Below, one piece after another: positions 36,773-48,870 of a stretch of DNA of 64,000 nt. The position numbers were made by a program, and so were the translations under genes. Origin of the DNA: Megaleporinus macrocephalus (Eukaryota; Chordata; Actinopteri; Characiformes; Anostomidae); the NCBI GenBank assembly GCA_021613375.1, contig CM038725.1:13628589-13692588 (forward strand), written 5' to 3'. The stretch's first letter is position 1; each line of letters begins with the position of its first letter. Below the pieces are notes generated by a model. It worked only from the letters and a program-made list of their open reading frames with translations. It did no database searches and was not told the origin of the DNA.

Positions 36773-37690
36773 TTTCTCTCTCTCTCTCTCTCTTCCTTTC
36801 TTTTCTTTCCTATTGTCCATTTTGTTTGTTTCTTGTTTTTCTTTCCTTTTTTCCTCTCTCACTTCTTTCCTTCATTCTTCCTTTTGTCTCTTTATTGCTT
36901 TCTTCCATTTTCTCTCTTCCATACCTTCTTGCTGTAGCCTTTATGTCCTTCTTTGTTCATTCTCTCCTCTTGCTTCTTTAAATCCTTATTTCATTCCTTT
37001 TTTCCTTCTTTCTTTCCTTCCTCATAGTTCTGTTTATTTTTCCCCTTTTTGCTTTTCTGTACTTCTTTCTTTAATTTATTCCTACTTCCTTTCTTACTTC
37101 CTTCTTTCAATCAAGCTTCCTTTCTTTATCTGGTGTGTATTTTCTTTTTCTGTATTTCATTCACTTAATCTCTTTTCTTTCTTTCTTTTTTCCTTTTTTT
37201 TCTGAGCCTTTCTGTATTTTCACCCACCTTTCATTCCTTATTTTGTTTTCCTCCCTCTTTCCTTCCTTCTTTGTCGTTATTTGTTTCTTTCTCTCTTTTA
37301 AACTTTTTGCTTCATTCTATCATTTATTCCGCTCTCTCTTCTTTCCTTACTTCCTCCCTCTCTCTCTCTCTCTCTACATTCCTCATTTTTTATTCAATCC
37401 TTCTTCCCTTCTTTGTTCATTCCCTCTTCCTTTTTGTATGTTTGTTTCTTTGATGCATTGATTCTTTATTTTATTGTGATCCTTCTTCCTTTCCTCTCTT
37501 TATCCCTTTCCCCCATCTTTCCTCCCTTCTTCCTTCATTTTACTCTGTTTTTCTTTCTTTGTTATTTCTTTCTTCCTTTCTTTTTTCCCTTGTTACTTTC
37601 TTCCACTCACTCACTCAGTCCTTCTGAGATTATTTCTTTCTGACTCCTTCCTTGCTCCCTCCCTCCTTCCCTCCCTCCCTCGCTTTCTTT
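36163..37690. repeat. 1.5 kb polypyrimidine (CTTT/CCTT) block with internal duplication
   Basis: The + strand is almost entirely C and T, based on CTTT and CCTT units. A block at 36353-36720 recurs at 36840-37180 with an offset near 488 bp, including non-trivial words such as cttcattcttccttttgtctc and gctgtagccttta. It therefore grew by larger duplications as well as by slippage. Predicted Phe/Leu/Ser-rich frames in it are not genes. Such tracts can form triplex DNA. Confidence 0.9.
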
Positions 37691-37743
37691 CGTCCAGTGT
37701 GGCCATGTGGTTGGCTGGTTTTCACTAATTGGCTGTTGTTTTT
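37641..37743 (+). repeat. ~100 bp direct duplication, copy 1
   Basis: tgactccttccttgctccct, then ccagtgtggccatgtggttg, then ctaattggctgttgtt. It is almost identical to 40708-40807, three kilobases away in the same orientation. Confidence 0.85.
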
Positions 37744-37799
37744 GGACGGTCCAGTTTTTCTTTTATTGAGCGGTTAGCTGACGTCCAGGTGATCATCTT

Positions 37800-38960
37800 T
37801 CTCGTGTTAGCGGAGGGAGAAACGGAGAGTTGAAAGCAGACAGGCATGAGTGTGTATGGAAGGACAGATGGGAAACACATGTGGATGGACAGACTCGAAT
37901 GCCATGATGACTCTCCCATCCCACTTTTTCCCCTCTCTCTCTCCCTCACTTGCCCACTCACACGCACACCTCACCCTTCACCTACATGACTGGAGCAGCT
38001 GTCTGCAGTTGTGTCTCTCTCAGTAGAGCTGGCCAGAAGCTGGAGAGATGGATGTATGCAGTCTCACCTCTCTAAGCCCTGCGCTCCTCCTCCCGCTCGC
38101 TATTGGCATGCTGAGCTCAGCCTCTGCTACCGCGTGTAAAGCTGCGAACTGAGGCCGTTCCAACTGTGAATTCTTTATTCTCTTTGAATTCCGGCTCAGA
38201 TACTGTACGTTTTCTGGTCAGGATTAACCAAACAGAGTGCGGGCTTTCGAGATATGCCAGCATTGTTCATTCAGACCTGTACTGCGCAGTGTCTCCGTCA
38301 CGTCTTCGGAATGCTGAAAGGGTCCGGTAGCTGTAGAATTATATGTAAAGTCTGCGTCTGGAATATGAGAAGGGTTAAGCAGTTAAATTATATTTATCGG
38401 CCATGTTTTGGATGTGTACAATGTCTGGTTTAGGCACGGGATTAGAGCATAATATTTAGCTTTCCAATATCCCGCTGTAAATCCCCTAGCAGCTTTACTG
38501 AACCATGAACAATCGCATATCAGGCCTACCTTAGCGACCCTGCGCTGGCGCTCGTTCCCATGCGTAAAGCTGTTAGCATTTATAAGGCAGTTAGATATGG
38601 TGAGCGTGGAGGTGAGGTATGTCATCTGGAATAATTTCACACTTAAACCTGTTCCAGCCATGCCAGAGCGCCATGTGTGCCCACTAAATCAAGCCTTTGG
38701 CTGCCCACATTACAAATTGGTCATAAGTCCACTGTAATGGAGAGCATATGAGGCCTGTAGTCTCTTGGCTCTGACCGCGTGGTCAAGGGGCAAGCCCGTG
38801 AGGTTTTTACAAGGGGACTTTCTGTGAGCTTGCCATCGCGGGGCAGGAGAAAGACTGCGGAACGAATCCACACCAAAGCGGTTTGCACCAGGCGAACAGC
38901 TGGAAAGGTGCAGCTGACTTGAGAGACTGTGTCACGAGGAGGTTTGTCATATCTTTCCAG
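37800..38960. promoter_or_regulatory. Candidate conserved non-coding block
   Basis: Long complex sequence with many CpGs (for example 38520-38570 and 38770-38900) and little repeat content. Words such as catgaacaatcg and cattgttcattc are SOX-like. The minus-strand frame 38383-38661 has no domain. I infer regulatory constraint, perhaps more than one element. Confidence 0.35.
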
Positions 38961-39394
38961 TTGTAGACGTGTTTGTTCCTTAATACTAAAGGTTCCTCAG
39001 TGATGTTTGGCTTTAAATAGTATAGAATACTTACATTAAGTTGAGGTTCTTAAGATTTTAGGCTTTAAAGTTGCATCCCATTTACAGAATAGTTTTTTTT
39101 TCTGTGGCATCACTTCTCTTCGACCTCTTTTTTAAATGATTTTAAAATCTCTCCAAATTCTCTAGTACCAGTTATTTATATTAAAGGCAAATGCATTTAT
39201 TCAGCATTGTAGATGATTGTCTTACCCTTCCATAGTTGGTATATAACTTTGGTTGGGGAAGAATAATGGGCAGATTGCTTTTTTCCCAACCATTTACAAC
39301 CCTATGATTTGGCCCTAGAATTTAAGAATGCTGGCCCTTCTTTGGCTCCTGAATAAATTTTATGAGCTCTGCTCTGATTCGCTGGTTTAGACAG

Positions 39395-39860
39395 ACTGAC
39401 AGACAGACAGCTAGCTAGCTGTATTAATTCCAGAGGGAAAAGTCAGGTATTACAACAGCACAGAAGTACAGTGAAGAGCAAGCACTAGCAAACCTCCCAT
39501 ACATGTACAGACACATTCAATAAAAGAAACCTATAATATAATAAGAATATAATAAAACAACTAAAGTGTAACATGCAGTAAATAGGTAAGTAAGTACGGC
39601 GCATAAATATTATGCAGATAATGTGGCATATATTCATATGACAATAGAGTAAGTAAGTAAATAGCATATATAACTGAATGATAAATGGATGTGCAATATA
39701 AGGCGCTTGTATAAAATGCCAGTACATATAGATCTGAGTAAAGAGATGGTGCTCTGAGATGGTGTTCAGCTGGTACTCAGAGAGCTGTCCTGATATGGCA
39801 CAGTGTTTAATAATGTCCCGGCACAGTAATGAGGTGAGACATTACATTACAGCAAGACAT
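39395..39860 (-). mobile_element. LINE 3' end in reverse orientation
   Basis: A short tail (gacagacagacagctagctag, 39399-39419) is followed by ctgtattaattccagaggga (39419-39438), a degraded form of the ttattgatcccgaaggaa terminus seen at 44945. Low-complexity 3'UTR-like sequence follows. Reverse transcriptase is absent. Confidence 0.45.
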
Positions 39861-40707
39861 TGAGATATCACACAGAAGGAACGTGGCGCTTGCTAGCTAG
39901 CGTTAACACAAACTAAATTAAAGTTTAAGCTGATCTGCTTCAACCAACAAAAAGTGGACGAAATTACACAGTGCAGTTGCTACTTACAGGTTGCTGTTGG
40001 GCTTGTGGAGAAACTGTCCGGAGTGAAATATGTAGAGCCATCCCAAAATCTTGGAATTAAAGTTGTTCAGGATCTTATTAAATCTTATTAAAGCTGAAGT
40101 TGTGGTTTCTATTCCCCAGCATGTTTTGCAGCAGTTGTGCTGCAGTTATATTCTGGTACGTGTACGAGCTGTAATTAAAGTAGAATTAAAGTAGGACATT
40201 TTGATTGAGCTAATGAATAGTAAGTCAGTTTTAGCCTCATTTAGAGATGAATATTGACCATGGCCACTAACGATTCCTTTGAATGAGTACTGTAATGTGT
40301 AGGAACGTGAGCTGGTGTGTGTAAATTCTGGGGGTCAATATTCGAGTCAAGGCTGTTAAAAACCAGTGCACTATTTTACAAATAGAGGGCTTTTATTTAA
40401 AGGTTTGAGGTTCACAGTATATGGGTTCTATGTGCAGAATTATCCTTAATAGCCTTTGCCAATGTAGATTGATTCTATGCCACCTTTAAAATATGTTGCT
40501 ATGTGGGTCAGTTTAGGGCTGACCCTCCAGAGTGAAATATCCAGGCAACTTGACACAAAGCAATTAAAAAACAAATTTAAATTGCTTGCAACACATTCGG
40601 TTTCTCTATAAATTACCCAGATTAGCAGCTGGTATTATTGTTACAACGTATCGTCGACGTAAAGTCAGCTGGTGTACCTTTATTTATATATATATATATT
40701 TTTTTTT

Positions 40708-40807
40708 TGACTCCTTCCTTACTGCTCCCTCCCTCCTTCCCTCCCTCGCTTTCTTTCGTCCAGTGTGGCCATGTGGTTGGCTGGTTTTCACTAATTGGCT
40801 GTTGTTT
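40708..40807 (+). repeat. ~100 bp direct duplication, copy 2
   Basis: Matches 37641-37743. Here it is preceded by a (TA)n-T10 tract (40684-40708) and followed 40 bp later by a longer (TA)n-T19 tract. Confidence 0.85.
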
Positions 40808-40847
40808 GCATGTCCTCGGCTGTAAAGTTATGATTTTGAACATACTT

Positions 40848-40849
<2 letters not shown>

Positions 40850-40928
<79 letters not shown>

Positions 40929-40929
40929 T
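40850..40929. repeat. (TA)n followed by poly-T
   Basis: About 30 TA units and then 19 T residues. Confidence 0.95.
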
Positions 40930-41114
40930 GCCTCTGTGTCTTTTATCTATATGTACATTTCTAGGGTTCTGTCCTGTTTGTCTGTTGTGTATAACTGCTT
41001 TGTGTCTGCTATTCTGTTACAATTGTTATTATTTATTATAGCTTGAATGAATCAGAGCTCTGTGTAAAATTAAGGGACATCAAGAGAGGGGGAAATCTGC
41101 ATAGCTTCTTAGAT

Positions 41115-41163
41115 CATCATAATCATCATCATCATAATAATAATAATAATCATAATAATAATA
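41115..41163. repeat. (CAT)/(AAT) trinucleotide repeat
   Basis: Imperfect run of CAT and AAT units. Confidence 0.85.
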
Positions 41164-41509
41164 GTCTAAGGAAAAAAAAACAGTGGCACAAATGGATGTT
41201 TAAGCAGCTGTTACAATTAGATGGCTAGTTAACACAGCTGTTTACTGAAACATTAGCTTCCATGTTTTATGTCATGGCTCAGGAAACTGACAACATGAAA
41301 AACTACCAACCTTGAATCAGCGAAAGGGGGGATTGCGTCTTCTTTTCAGCCACCCAATAAACCATCTTTCTTGTGGTTTGATAGTATGTTGTTCTTCATG
41401 ATCACTGAAGTTGAGACGCTGACTGGTGTTGCGGCTGAATTTCAATTAGTGCAATTTGGTTTTAATGAAGGTTTCAAGCAAAAATGTTGGCGTATAAAGT
41501 TTCATTTAC

Positions 41510-41830
41510 ATTACATTTACATATACGACATTTAGCAGATGCTCCTATCCAGAGCGACTTAAAGTGCTTAGTGTTCTGTCAGAGTATGTATCTCTATCTA
41601 AGTACAAACAAGTTTAAGTCCAAACTACTCTATACTCAAACACTGCCATAAACACAGGGCCAGCGCTGATACCTAGAAAAAAGACAACGCAATACCTAGC
41701 AAGACTGGAACACCTACAGAGAAGAGAATAAATACAAGACTACATACAGTACAGGTGCAGTACTTAGCCAGTGCTCCTAGAAGATAAAGTGCAATTACAG
41801 TTTTTACCAAAACCAATAGTTTAGTAGATT
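41510..41830. mobile_element. Ubiquitous fish dispersed repeat
   Basis: acatttacatatacgacattt and agcagatgctcctatccagag, then cgactta (41513-41561), is the hallmark start of a repeat found throughout teleost genomes. The remainder is unremarkable and has no frame. Confidence 0.5.
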
Positions 41831-42267
41831 AAGTTTCGCTATCATTTAAAATTAAAATTATTATCACAATGAGCCTGACCATATATTTTGTCTTTAAACA
41901 TTCTAGTTTCTCCAGGTTTCTTTCCTACAACACCACATGGCTCTAGCTTCTCTTTCCCCCGTAGCTGTTTTGGCCAGAGTTGTTTGATTCTTGTTTTCCC
42001 AGCTATTCTCTGGCTGCTCTATGGTCTTTATTTAACGGTGTTATTATTGCTGTCACCTTGAGCTACTTTGTAGCATTCCACAAACAGAGGCCCCCTATTC
42101 TGTTGACTGCTCTGACTAACGTTTCTACAAGCTCGGACCAGCTGAACCAGCCTGTGTCAGACAGGTGCAAGGGCCCCTGCAGCCTCTTTTAACCAGTCAC
42201 CTGCGTCCAGCCTTTTGAGCTTTGATGGCTGTTGACAGTTGCTTTCTACCTCTTCTGCTTCCTGCAG

Positions 42268-42519
42268 AGCGCTCTGGAGTCCCGGCTCAGCCAGCTGTTC
42301 AAACACCTGCACGGAATAAGGCAGACCCTCGGCCTCATCCTCGCCCCTCACCAGGATTCCCGCTGTCTGAGGACATCATCCGAGCAAGTCCTGGCACCCC
42401 CGGCTCCTGCGGCCGTCTATGCCCGGCTACTGAACCAGGCCGGCCTCTGCTGTGCAGACCTGGACCGCTGCTGCCTTGACCTCCTGACCCTGTCCCTCAT
42501 CGTACCCTCTGCACCCTGG
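42268..42519 (+). CDS. Internal coding exon of the same coiled-coil protein gene (84 codons)
   Basis: The acceptor TCTTCTGCTTCCTGCAG ends at 42267 and the donor TGG|GTAAGCAG begins at 42520. The 252 bases are one open phase-0 frame; by hand count about three quarters of codons end in G or C, unlike the AT-rich surroundings. It begins SALESRLSQLFKHLHG and ends SLIVPSAPW. With the preceding exon's last Val, hydrophobic residues fall at perfect 3-4 spacing (V, L, L, L, L, I, L, I) over 25 residues, a classic coiled coil. A Pro/Ala linker and a second Leu/Cys-rich helix (YARLLNQAGLCCADLDRCC) follow. No family was recognised. The next exon was not found before the end of the window. Confidence 0.8.
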
Positions 42520-43169
<650 letters not shown>

Positions 43170-44776
43170 CAGTGCCCTCCATAATTATTGGCACCCCTGG
43201 TTAAGATGTGTTCTTTAGCTTCTAATAAATTGAGGGTTCTTTTAAATAATATAGGACCACGATGGAAAAAAGAGCAAAATCCAACCTTTATCTCAAGTGC
43301 ATTTATTCAGTAGGAAAGAAATCCCACATTAAGAAATAATTGTTTAACATCAAATAATGTATGCCACAATTATTAGCACCCCTGATGTTAATACTTTGTA
43401 CAACCCCCCTTTGCCAACAAAACAGCACCTAATCTTCTCCTATAATGTTTCACAAGATGGGAGAACACAGAAAGAGGTATCTTCGACCATTCCTCTTTGC
43501 ACAATCTCTCTAAATCATCCAGCGACCTGGGTCCTCTCCTCTGCACTCTCCTCTTCAGCTCACCCCACAGGTTTTCAATGGGGTTAAGGTCTGGGGACTG
43601 AGATGGCCATGGGAGGAGCTTGATTCTGTGTGTGGTCAACCATTTCTGTGTAGATCTTGCCATATGTTTAGGGTCATTATCTTGCTGAAAGACCCAGTGA
43701 CGACCCATCTTCAGCTTTCGGGCAGAAGCCACCAGATTTTGTTTTAAAATGTCCTGGTATTTCAAAGCATTCATGATGCCATGCACCCTAACAAGGTTTC
43801 CTGGGCCTTTGGAAGAAAAGCAGGCCCACAGCATCACTGATCCTCCCCCGTATTTCACAGTGGGCATGAGGTGCTTTTCTGCATACTCAGCTCTTGTGTT
43901 ACGCCAGACCCACTTACAGCATTTGTTGCCAAAAAGCTCTATCTTTATTTCATCTGACCAAAGCACACGGTCCCAGTTGAAGTTCCAGTACTGCTTAGCA
44001 AACTCCAAACGTTTACGTTTATGATTGCGAGTGAGAAAAGGTTTTTTCCGTGCATGCCTCTCAAACAGCTTGTTGGCGTGTAGATAGCGTCTGATGGTTG
44101 TTTTGGAGACTTCGTGACCCCAAGATGCTACCATTTGTTGCAGTTCCGTAACAGTGAGCTTTGGAGAACTTTTTATTTCTCTTATCATCCTCCTCACTGT
44201 GCGTGGTGGCAAAATAAACTTGCGTCCTCGTCCAGACTTGTTTACCACTGTTCCAGTTGTTTTAAACTTCTTAATAATTCCTCTGACAGTAGATACGGAC
44301 AGGTGTAGGCGAGTGGCTATTTTCTTGTAGCCATTGCCTGACCTGTGAAGGTCAACACACATCTGCCTTACTTGAATGCTATGTTCCTTTGTCTTTCCCA
44401 TGTTGAAGAGAAATGGCCTCTGTGTCACGTCATAATTATACCCCAGGGAAACAGGAAGTTGTGAATAGCTAATTAAATGTTCCTACATACTTTGATTAAC
44501 TTCGTAAACTACTGTAGAAGTGACAGAAATTCTGTAATTACATTTATTTCCTAAGAATTGTTAGGGGTGCCAATAATTGTGGAACAGGTGATTTTATGAA
44601 GAAATATTATTTCTTAGTCAGGGATTTTATTTTCCCCCTAAAACTCTACTTGAGTTAAAGGTTACATTTTTCTACACTTTTCAGTGTGACAGTATGTTTC
44701 CACAATAAAAACTGAATTTATTTTAAGGCTTTTGACACATCTTAACCAGGGGTGCCAATAATTATGGAGGGCACTG
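43170..44776 (-). mobile_element. Complete Tc1-type transposon (1607 bp)
   Basis: The outer termini are 42 bp perfect inverted repeats (43170-43211 and 44735-44776) starting CAGTGCCCTCC, flanked by TA at 43168-43169 and 44777-44778. Inner repeats of the same motif (43362-43387, cacaattattagcacccct; 44566-44590, aggggtgccaataattgtgg) make the IR/DR arrangement, giving total arms of about 210 bp. Between the arms lies one uninterrupted transposase on the minus strand. It sits inside a GATA repeat whose halves continue on both sides. Copy age was not measured, but an intact frame and near-identical ends suggest a young insertion. Confidence 0.95.
43388..44401 (-). CDS. Tc1/mariner-family DD34E transposase
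   Basis: This enzyme would bind the terminal repeats and cut and paste the element at TA sites in the nucleus. I start at MGKTKEHS (44401), where Tc1 proteins usually begin. An upstream in-frame ATG at 44428 would add nine residues. The 337 residues match the usual Tc1 length of about 340. Two helix-turn-helix regions (about residues 11-43 and 63-109) flank a GRGRK AT-hook-like motif (57-61), and a basic KRKR stretch lies at 128-131. The catalytic residues are Asp150 (WSDE), Asp241 (QQDND) and Glu276 (NPIEN), with 34 residues between the last two. The GGGSVMLWACF motif is present at 185-195. No stop or frameshift is seen. The Ile after SDE, where Thr is common, is the only oddity noted. Whether it is active cannot be told from sequence alone. 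Confidence 0.93.
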   Translation of the reverse strand: MGKTKEHSIQVRQMCVDLHRSGNGYKKIATRLHLSVSTVRGIIKKFKTTGTVVNKSGRGRKFILPPRTVRRMIREIKSSPKLTVTELQQMVASWGHEVSKTTIRRYLHANKLFERHARKKPFLTRNHKRKRLEFAKQYWNFNWDRVLWSDEIKIELFGNKCCKWVWRNTRAEYAEKHLMPTVKYGGGSVMLWACFSSKGPGNLVRVHGIMNALKYQDILKQNLVASARKLKMGRHWVFQQDNDPKHMARSTQKWLTTHRIKLLPWPSQSPDLNPIENLWGELKRRVQRRGPRSLDDLERLCKEEWSKIPLSVFSHLVKHYRRRLGAVLLAKGGCTKY

Positions 44777-45160
<384 letters not shown>

Positions 45161-45813
45161 ATTTATTACAAAATAAATAGTCTTGTGTATTTGGATTAAG
45201 TACACTGTGTGATGTATTAAATCATTTTCGATGGTGGGTTTTTTTCTGTTCCAATGTGTCAAATCACAGGAAAACAAATGATCATTGATAGTGTCAAACT
45301 TAACACTTTAATAATGCGTTAACACCATAAATAATTAACAACTTTAATTTTTTACATTCCGTCCAACCATCTGTAGTTCTGGACGCCCAGCTGCTTGCAT
45401 GCGGTTGCTATGACACAGACTGTGGTCTTCCACTTCAGATAGTGCTTTTAAAGGTGCCATAGAATGGCAAACCTATGAATTTACATTTGCATAGTTGAAT
45501 AAAGGGAGTTTGGTACATGCAACTGACAGAGCGTGAACCATAAACACTGCTGTTCCTTCTTCAAACGCGAATCCTACACTTACAACAGAGGGCAGTGATG
45601 GGTCGATTCCAGAATCCTAGACTGTTACGTAATAATCCTGATTAATATTCATGCTCACAAAATATACATATATATCAACATTGGAGCAACACCTACAACA
45701 ATTGTGAACTATGTGGAGAAATCTACTGTTCCAGGCTGTGAAGGGGATGTTGATATACTCTTTCCAAAGACCTGAACTATCAGCGGGTATGTTTATCTTT
45801 AAATGTGGCTTAA
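45161..45813. other. Gene-free DNA
   Basis: From 45448 the words tttaaaggtgccatagaatg and ttgaataaagggagtttgg resemble one end of a fish MITE. The other end was not found. No exon. Confidence 0.35.
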
Positions 45814-45959
45814 GTTGGCTTCCTATTTGCAAATTTCTTGATACAGTATTCCGATCCACCTTAAAAGCCACAGCTTGCACAGCCAGCTGAATGTAACTGC
45901 AGCACCATTTAATATGGAGCCAAAAACCAGCCAAACAAGCTGGTGAAAAGAAAGCCAAC
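45814..45959. mobile_element. Foldback MITE, copy C
   Basis: Outer inverted repeat GTTGGCTT (45814-45821) and AAGCCAAC (45952-45959). Inner ccaccttaaaagcc (45857-45870) and the partly complementary aatatggagcc (45910-45921). Related to 12617-12703 and 18051-18211. Confidence 0.5.
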
Positions 45960-47204
45960 GTCAGCCCCCTGCATCCTGGACAACTTTAATTGTTGTTGTT
46001 AATTTGATCTGCATTTGGTCTCACATTTCACTCCAGACAGTTTTTCAATCCTTGGACAACATTGAGCAGCTTTGCCCAGCGTTTCACACTGAAGAGCTCA
46101 TTTATTAGCATCAGAACCCCACCAGTTTATCAGATCAACTAAAAGCGTTCATTTATCTTCTATGTAGACATCAGAGAACAATTTAAAATACTGAATAAAC
46201 CTTTAAATGACCACTTCTCCACAGAACTTGTCACAGAAAGTTATTTAGTCTGAATAAAACCAAAGTTTTTATTAATAAAAACAACTTTATTTTCAGCTAC
46301 TCATGGTGAATTTGCCTTAAGACCTTGGTGTCAGTAATATAATAATATTAGAACAGTAAGGTCAGAACTTTAAGGTGCCTTCGGCAGACTACAGTAGACA
46401 GTGCTCGCTACAGAACTGAATCAGGCTACAAGCAGAGCTTAAGCATGTTATGCAATAGTAATAATCATGCATGCAAAACACAGTGATCTGTAATTTGTTA
46501 TATGGAATAAATTAAGCTAACATGACAAACATTTCATTGATGAGTTTTTAGTAATTCCTCAATTCTTGAGGAAACACTTCAGCCCTTAATTGGAACCATT
46601 GTGTGTATTAGCTACATGCAGCAGTTATTGCTCTCTCTGGACGTTGGTGATAAAAGTAATGGAACCCATGAGATGTTTCTGCGAACCCTGCGGTCACATA
46701 AGGTAAATAATTGTATTGAATAAATGAGAGTAATAAATACATTCTGGTGAAGCTTATTTGTGCACTCATACAGATAAAATGTAGTGCTTTAGAAAAAGAG
46801 ATTAATTGCCATTAGCTACCCAAAATAATTACTTCCCAGCATGCAAAATACCCCCTTGTATTTGGGGGGCCCACGTTGGCTGGATTTTCCAAGGTTAATG
46901 GACTGCTATATGTAGTAATATATACACAAAATAGCATTGCTGATTGATTTAAACATTTTTTTTCTCCTGGTAATGCGCTTTTCTAGTTTGGTAATGTTTT
47001 CAACACATCACTTGAGATCTTACACCTCTCCACAGCTGTATTCAGTTTGACAAATGAGTAATAATTCTCATTTTTTCTCAAAATCTTAGAAAACTGTCTC
47101 TGTTTTCAGATTTACAAACATGTTACGGCATATTGTAAAGTATTTCAGAGATATCCTGTGCAGAGTTTATAGGTTATGAAAGACCCTATGATGAGTTATT
47201 AGAT
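45960..47204. other. Gene-free AT-rich DNA
   Basis: Nothing recognised on either strand. Confidence 0.4.
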
Positions 47205-47209
47205 CAGTT

Positions 47210-47735
47210 TATGTGATCGGAAGGTTGCCGGTTCGATCCCCCAAATTGTGTGTGGGTGTGGGTGTGTTTCTCTGTGCATATGGTTTAAATTAGGGATGCA
47301 CCGATACCACTTTTTCCTTGCCGATACCAATAACGATACCAGCTTTTCAGGTATCCGCCGATACCGAATACCGATACCGATACCAACTCTGACTTAAATG
47401 CTCGATATATGGCTATAAATCCTGATATTTATAGTGTTCCACTTTTTATATGTTTTTTATGTCTTATCCTGTATAAGATATAATAACATTGAAAGAACAC
47501 CATTTACTGGTTGAGTAACTGCACCTTAAAAAGTTTAGAGCTATGAAAACAAAATTGCCACAATGCAGAAACACATGCAACCATTTAGTTAATAAGCTTC
47601 ATGGTATCGGCGCTCTCTATTGCCGATACCGATACTGCGTGTAAGTGCCAGTAACGGCGCCGATACCGATACAGTATCGTATCGGTGCAACACTAGTTTA
47701 AAAGCAGAGGTCAGATTCTGCTTTGTGGCAAATAG
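47210..47735 (+). mobile_element. tRNA-derived SINE split by a hAT MITE
   Basis: The left part holds the Pol III B-box in gttgccggttcgatccc (47224-47240) and a shortened middle. The right part (47696-47735: gtttaaaagcagaggtcag, attctgctttgtgg) continues the SINE 3' region exactly where the copy at 9268-9505 reads gggttaaatgcgaaggtcaa. The 405 bp MITE separates them. Confidence 0.65.
47291..47695. mobile_element. hAT-type MITE, copy 2 (405 bp)
   Basis: Ends TAGGGATGCACCGATACC (47291-47308) and, inverted, TAGTGTTGCACCGATACG (47695 back to 47678). Flanked by GTTTAAAT (47283-47290) and GTTTAAAA (47696-47703), an 8 bp duplication with one change. The interior matches copy 1 (26473-26857) along its length with small indels. 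Confidence 0.85.
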
Positions 47736-48229
47736 TTCTAAAATCTACTTTCTAAATTAAGACCAACTGCTTGACCAATTTGCAGTAACGCAGCCCTGAG
47801 GAAGTCCAGTGCTGCACTTCTACTTAGCTAAGAATATCAAAGACAGAGGGTCGATGGCTGTGAGTAAAGCTGCTAAACATCTTTCCCTAAATTTGTTTTG
47901 GAGTGTCTATTGATCCCTAGTGAGCAGCATAACTTCATATGTTTATTTACAAGGCTTTCACACATTCAGGAGTTCTGAGAGTTAATTAGGCGGTTCCAGA
48001 CCCCTCTGGACCCCCCGTATGTTGCACTTTGTTGACAGCCCTAATTGTTATGCATGCAGGTTTTGCCATAGCACGCATCTCTAATTAAATATCAGGTTAC
48101 CTGTCTATCTTTTCATCTAATTCTCTGGCTCATGTATTGTTCTTATAAAGATAGAACACCGGAAGAGATTTACTACTAATCAGGACTAAGAATTTCCTAT
48201 ATCAAATAATGTCCTTTATCCTATTACAG

Positions 48230-48730
48230 CATGGAGAGGACTGTTTCCTGTCAAACACATCACCCCATCTCACCTCTGACTAGCAGCCAGTTCACCTCAT
48301 CCTCCTTCCTAATCTCTATGAGTCACACTGGGGCACTGAGCCCTCAGCATGTGTCTGGGCCTGGACATATTGACTACTGATTTGGGTGAAAACGCAGGAA
48401 GCATTTGGGCCGGCGCTTTGCTTTTGACTCCCCTTGGACTAGCTCATCTGCGGCTTTAAGTATGAGGCAGCCAGACCCACATTAACCCTTCTCTCTCCTC
48501 CAATCTAAAGACCCCCGCCCCAGACCCAGGGGCATTAGGGTCGTGCATTATTCATCCCTCATTGAAATGATATGCTATCCACTTGTGACGGAGCATAATG
48601 AAATCTGACGCTCTTTAGAATTCTAACTTGCCTCAGCAATAACCCAAAGGAGAGATAGCTTGAGAAAACGTTACACCTCTCTTCAGTCCCTCTTGACAAG
48701 ACGCACTGCGGTTCAGAGTTTGCTTTGTAG
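48230..48730. promoter_or_regulatory. Candidate conserved non-coding element
   Basis: Complex, non-repetitive block (clearest 48395-48620). It has words such as gcattattcatccctcattg and ggccggcgctttgc and no splice-flanked frame. Confidence 0.3.
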
Positions 48731-48870
48731 TCAGATTCTTAGTGTCTGTGTTTAAGCTAACTTATACTGATAATTTTAGCAAAATCATATTTTATTATCA
48801 TAAAAACAAATAAATACAAATAAAGGATTAATTAGATTCAATTCAATTTAATTAAAAGGTAATTGAACGG

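Larger units (their letters stand above)
30657..42267 (+). other. Probable 11.6 kb intron
   Basis: Bounded by the GTAAGT donor at 30657 and the TTCCTGCAG acceptor ending at 42267, with both flanking exons in phase 0. It is filled with repeats (LINE ends, a mariner MITE nested in another element, the polypyrimidine block) and several complex blocks that may be regulatory. Missing short exons inside it cannot be excluded. Confidence 0.55.

Noticed and set aside
36304..37643. Several Phe/Leu/Ser-rich open frames up to 130 codons
   Set aside because: They are translations of a CT-rich low-complexity tract; stops are rare there on the + strand simply because the tract lacks A and G.
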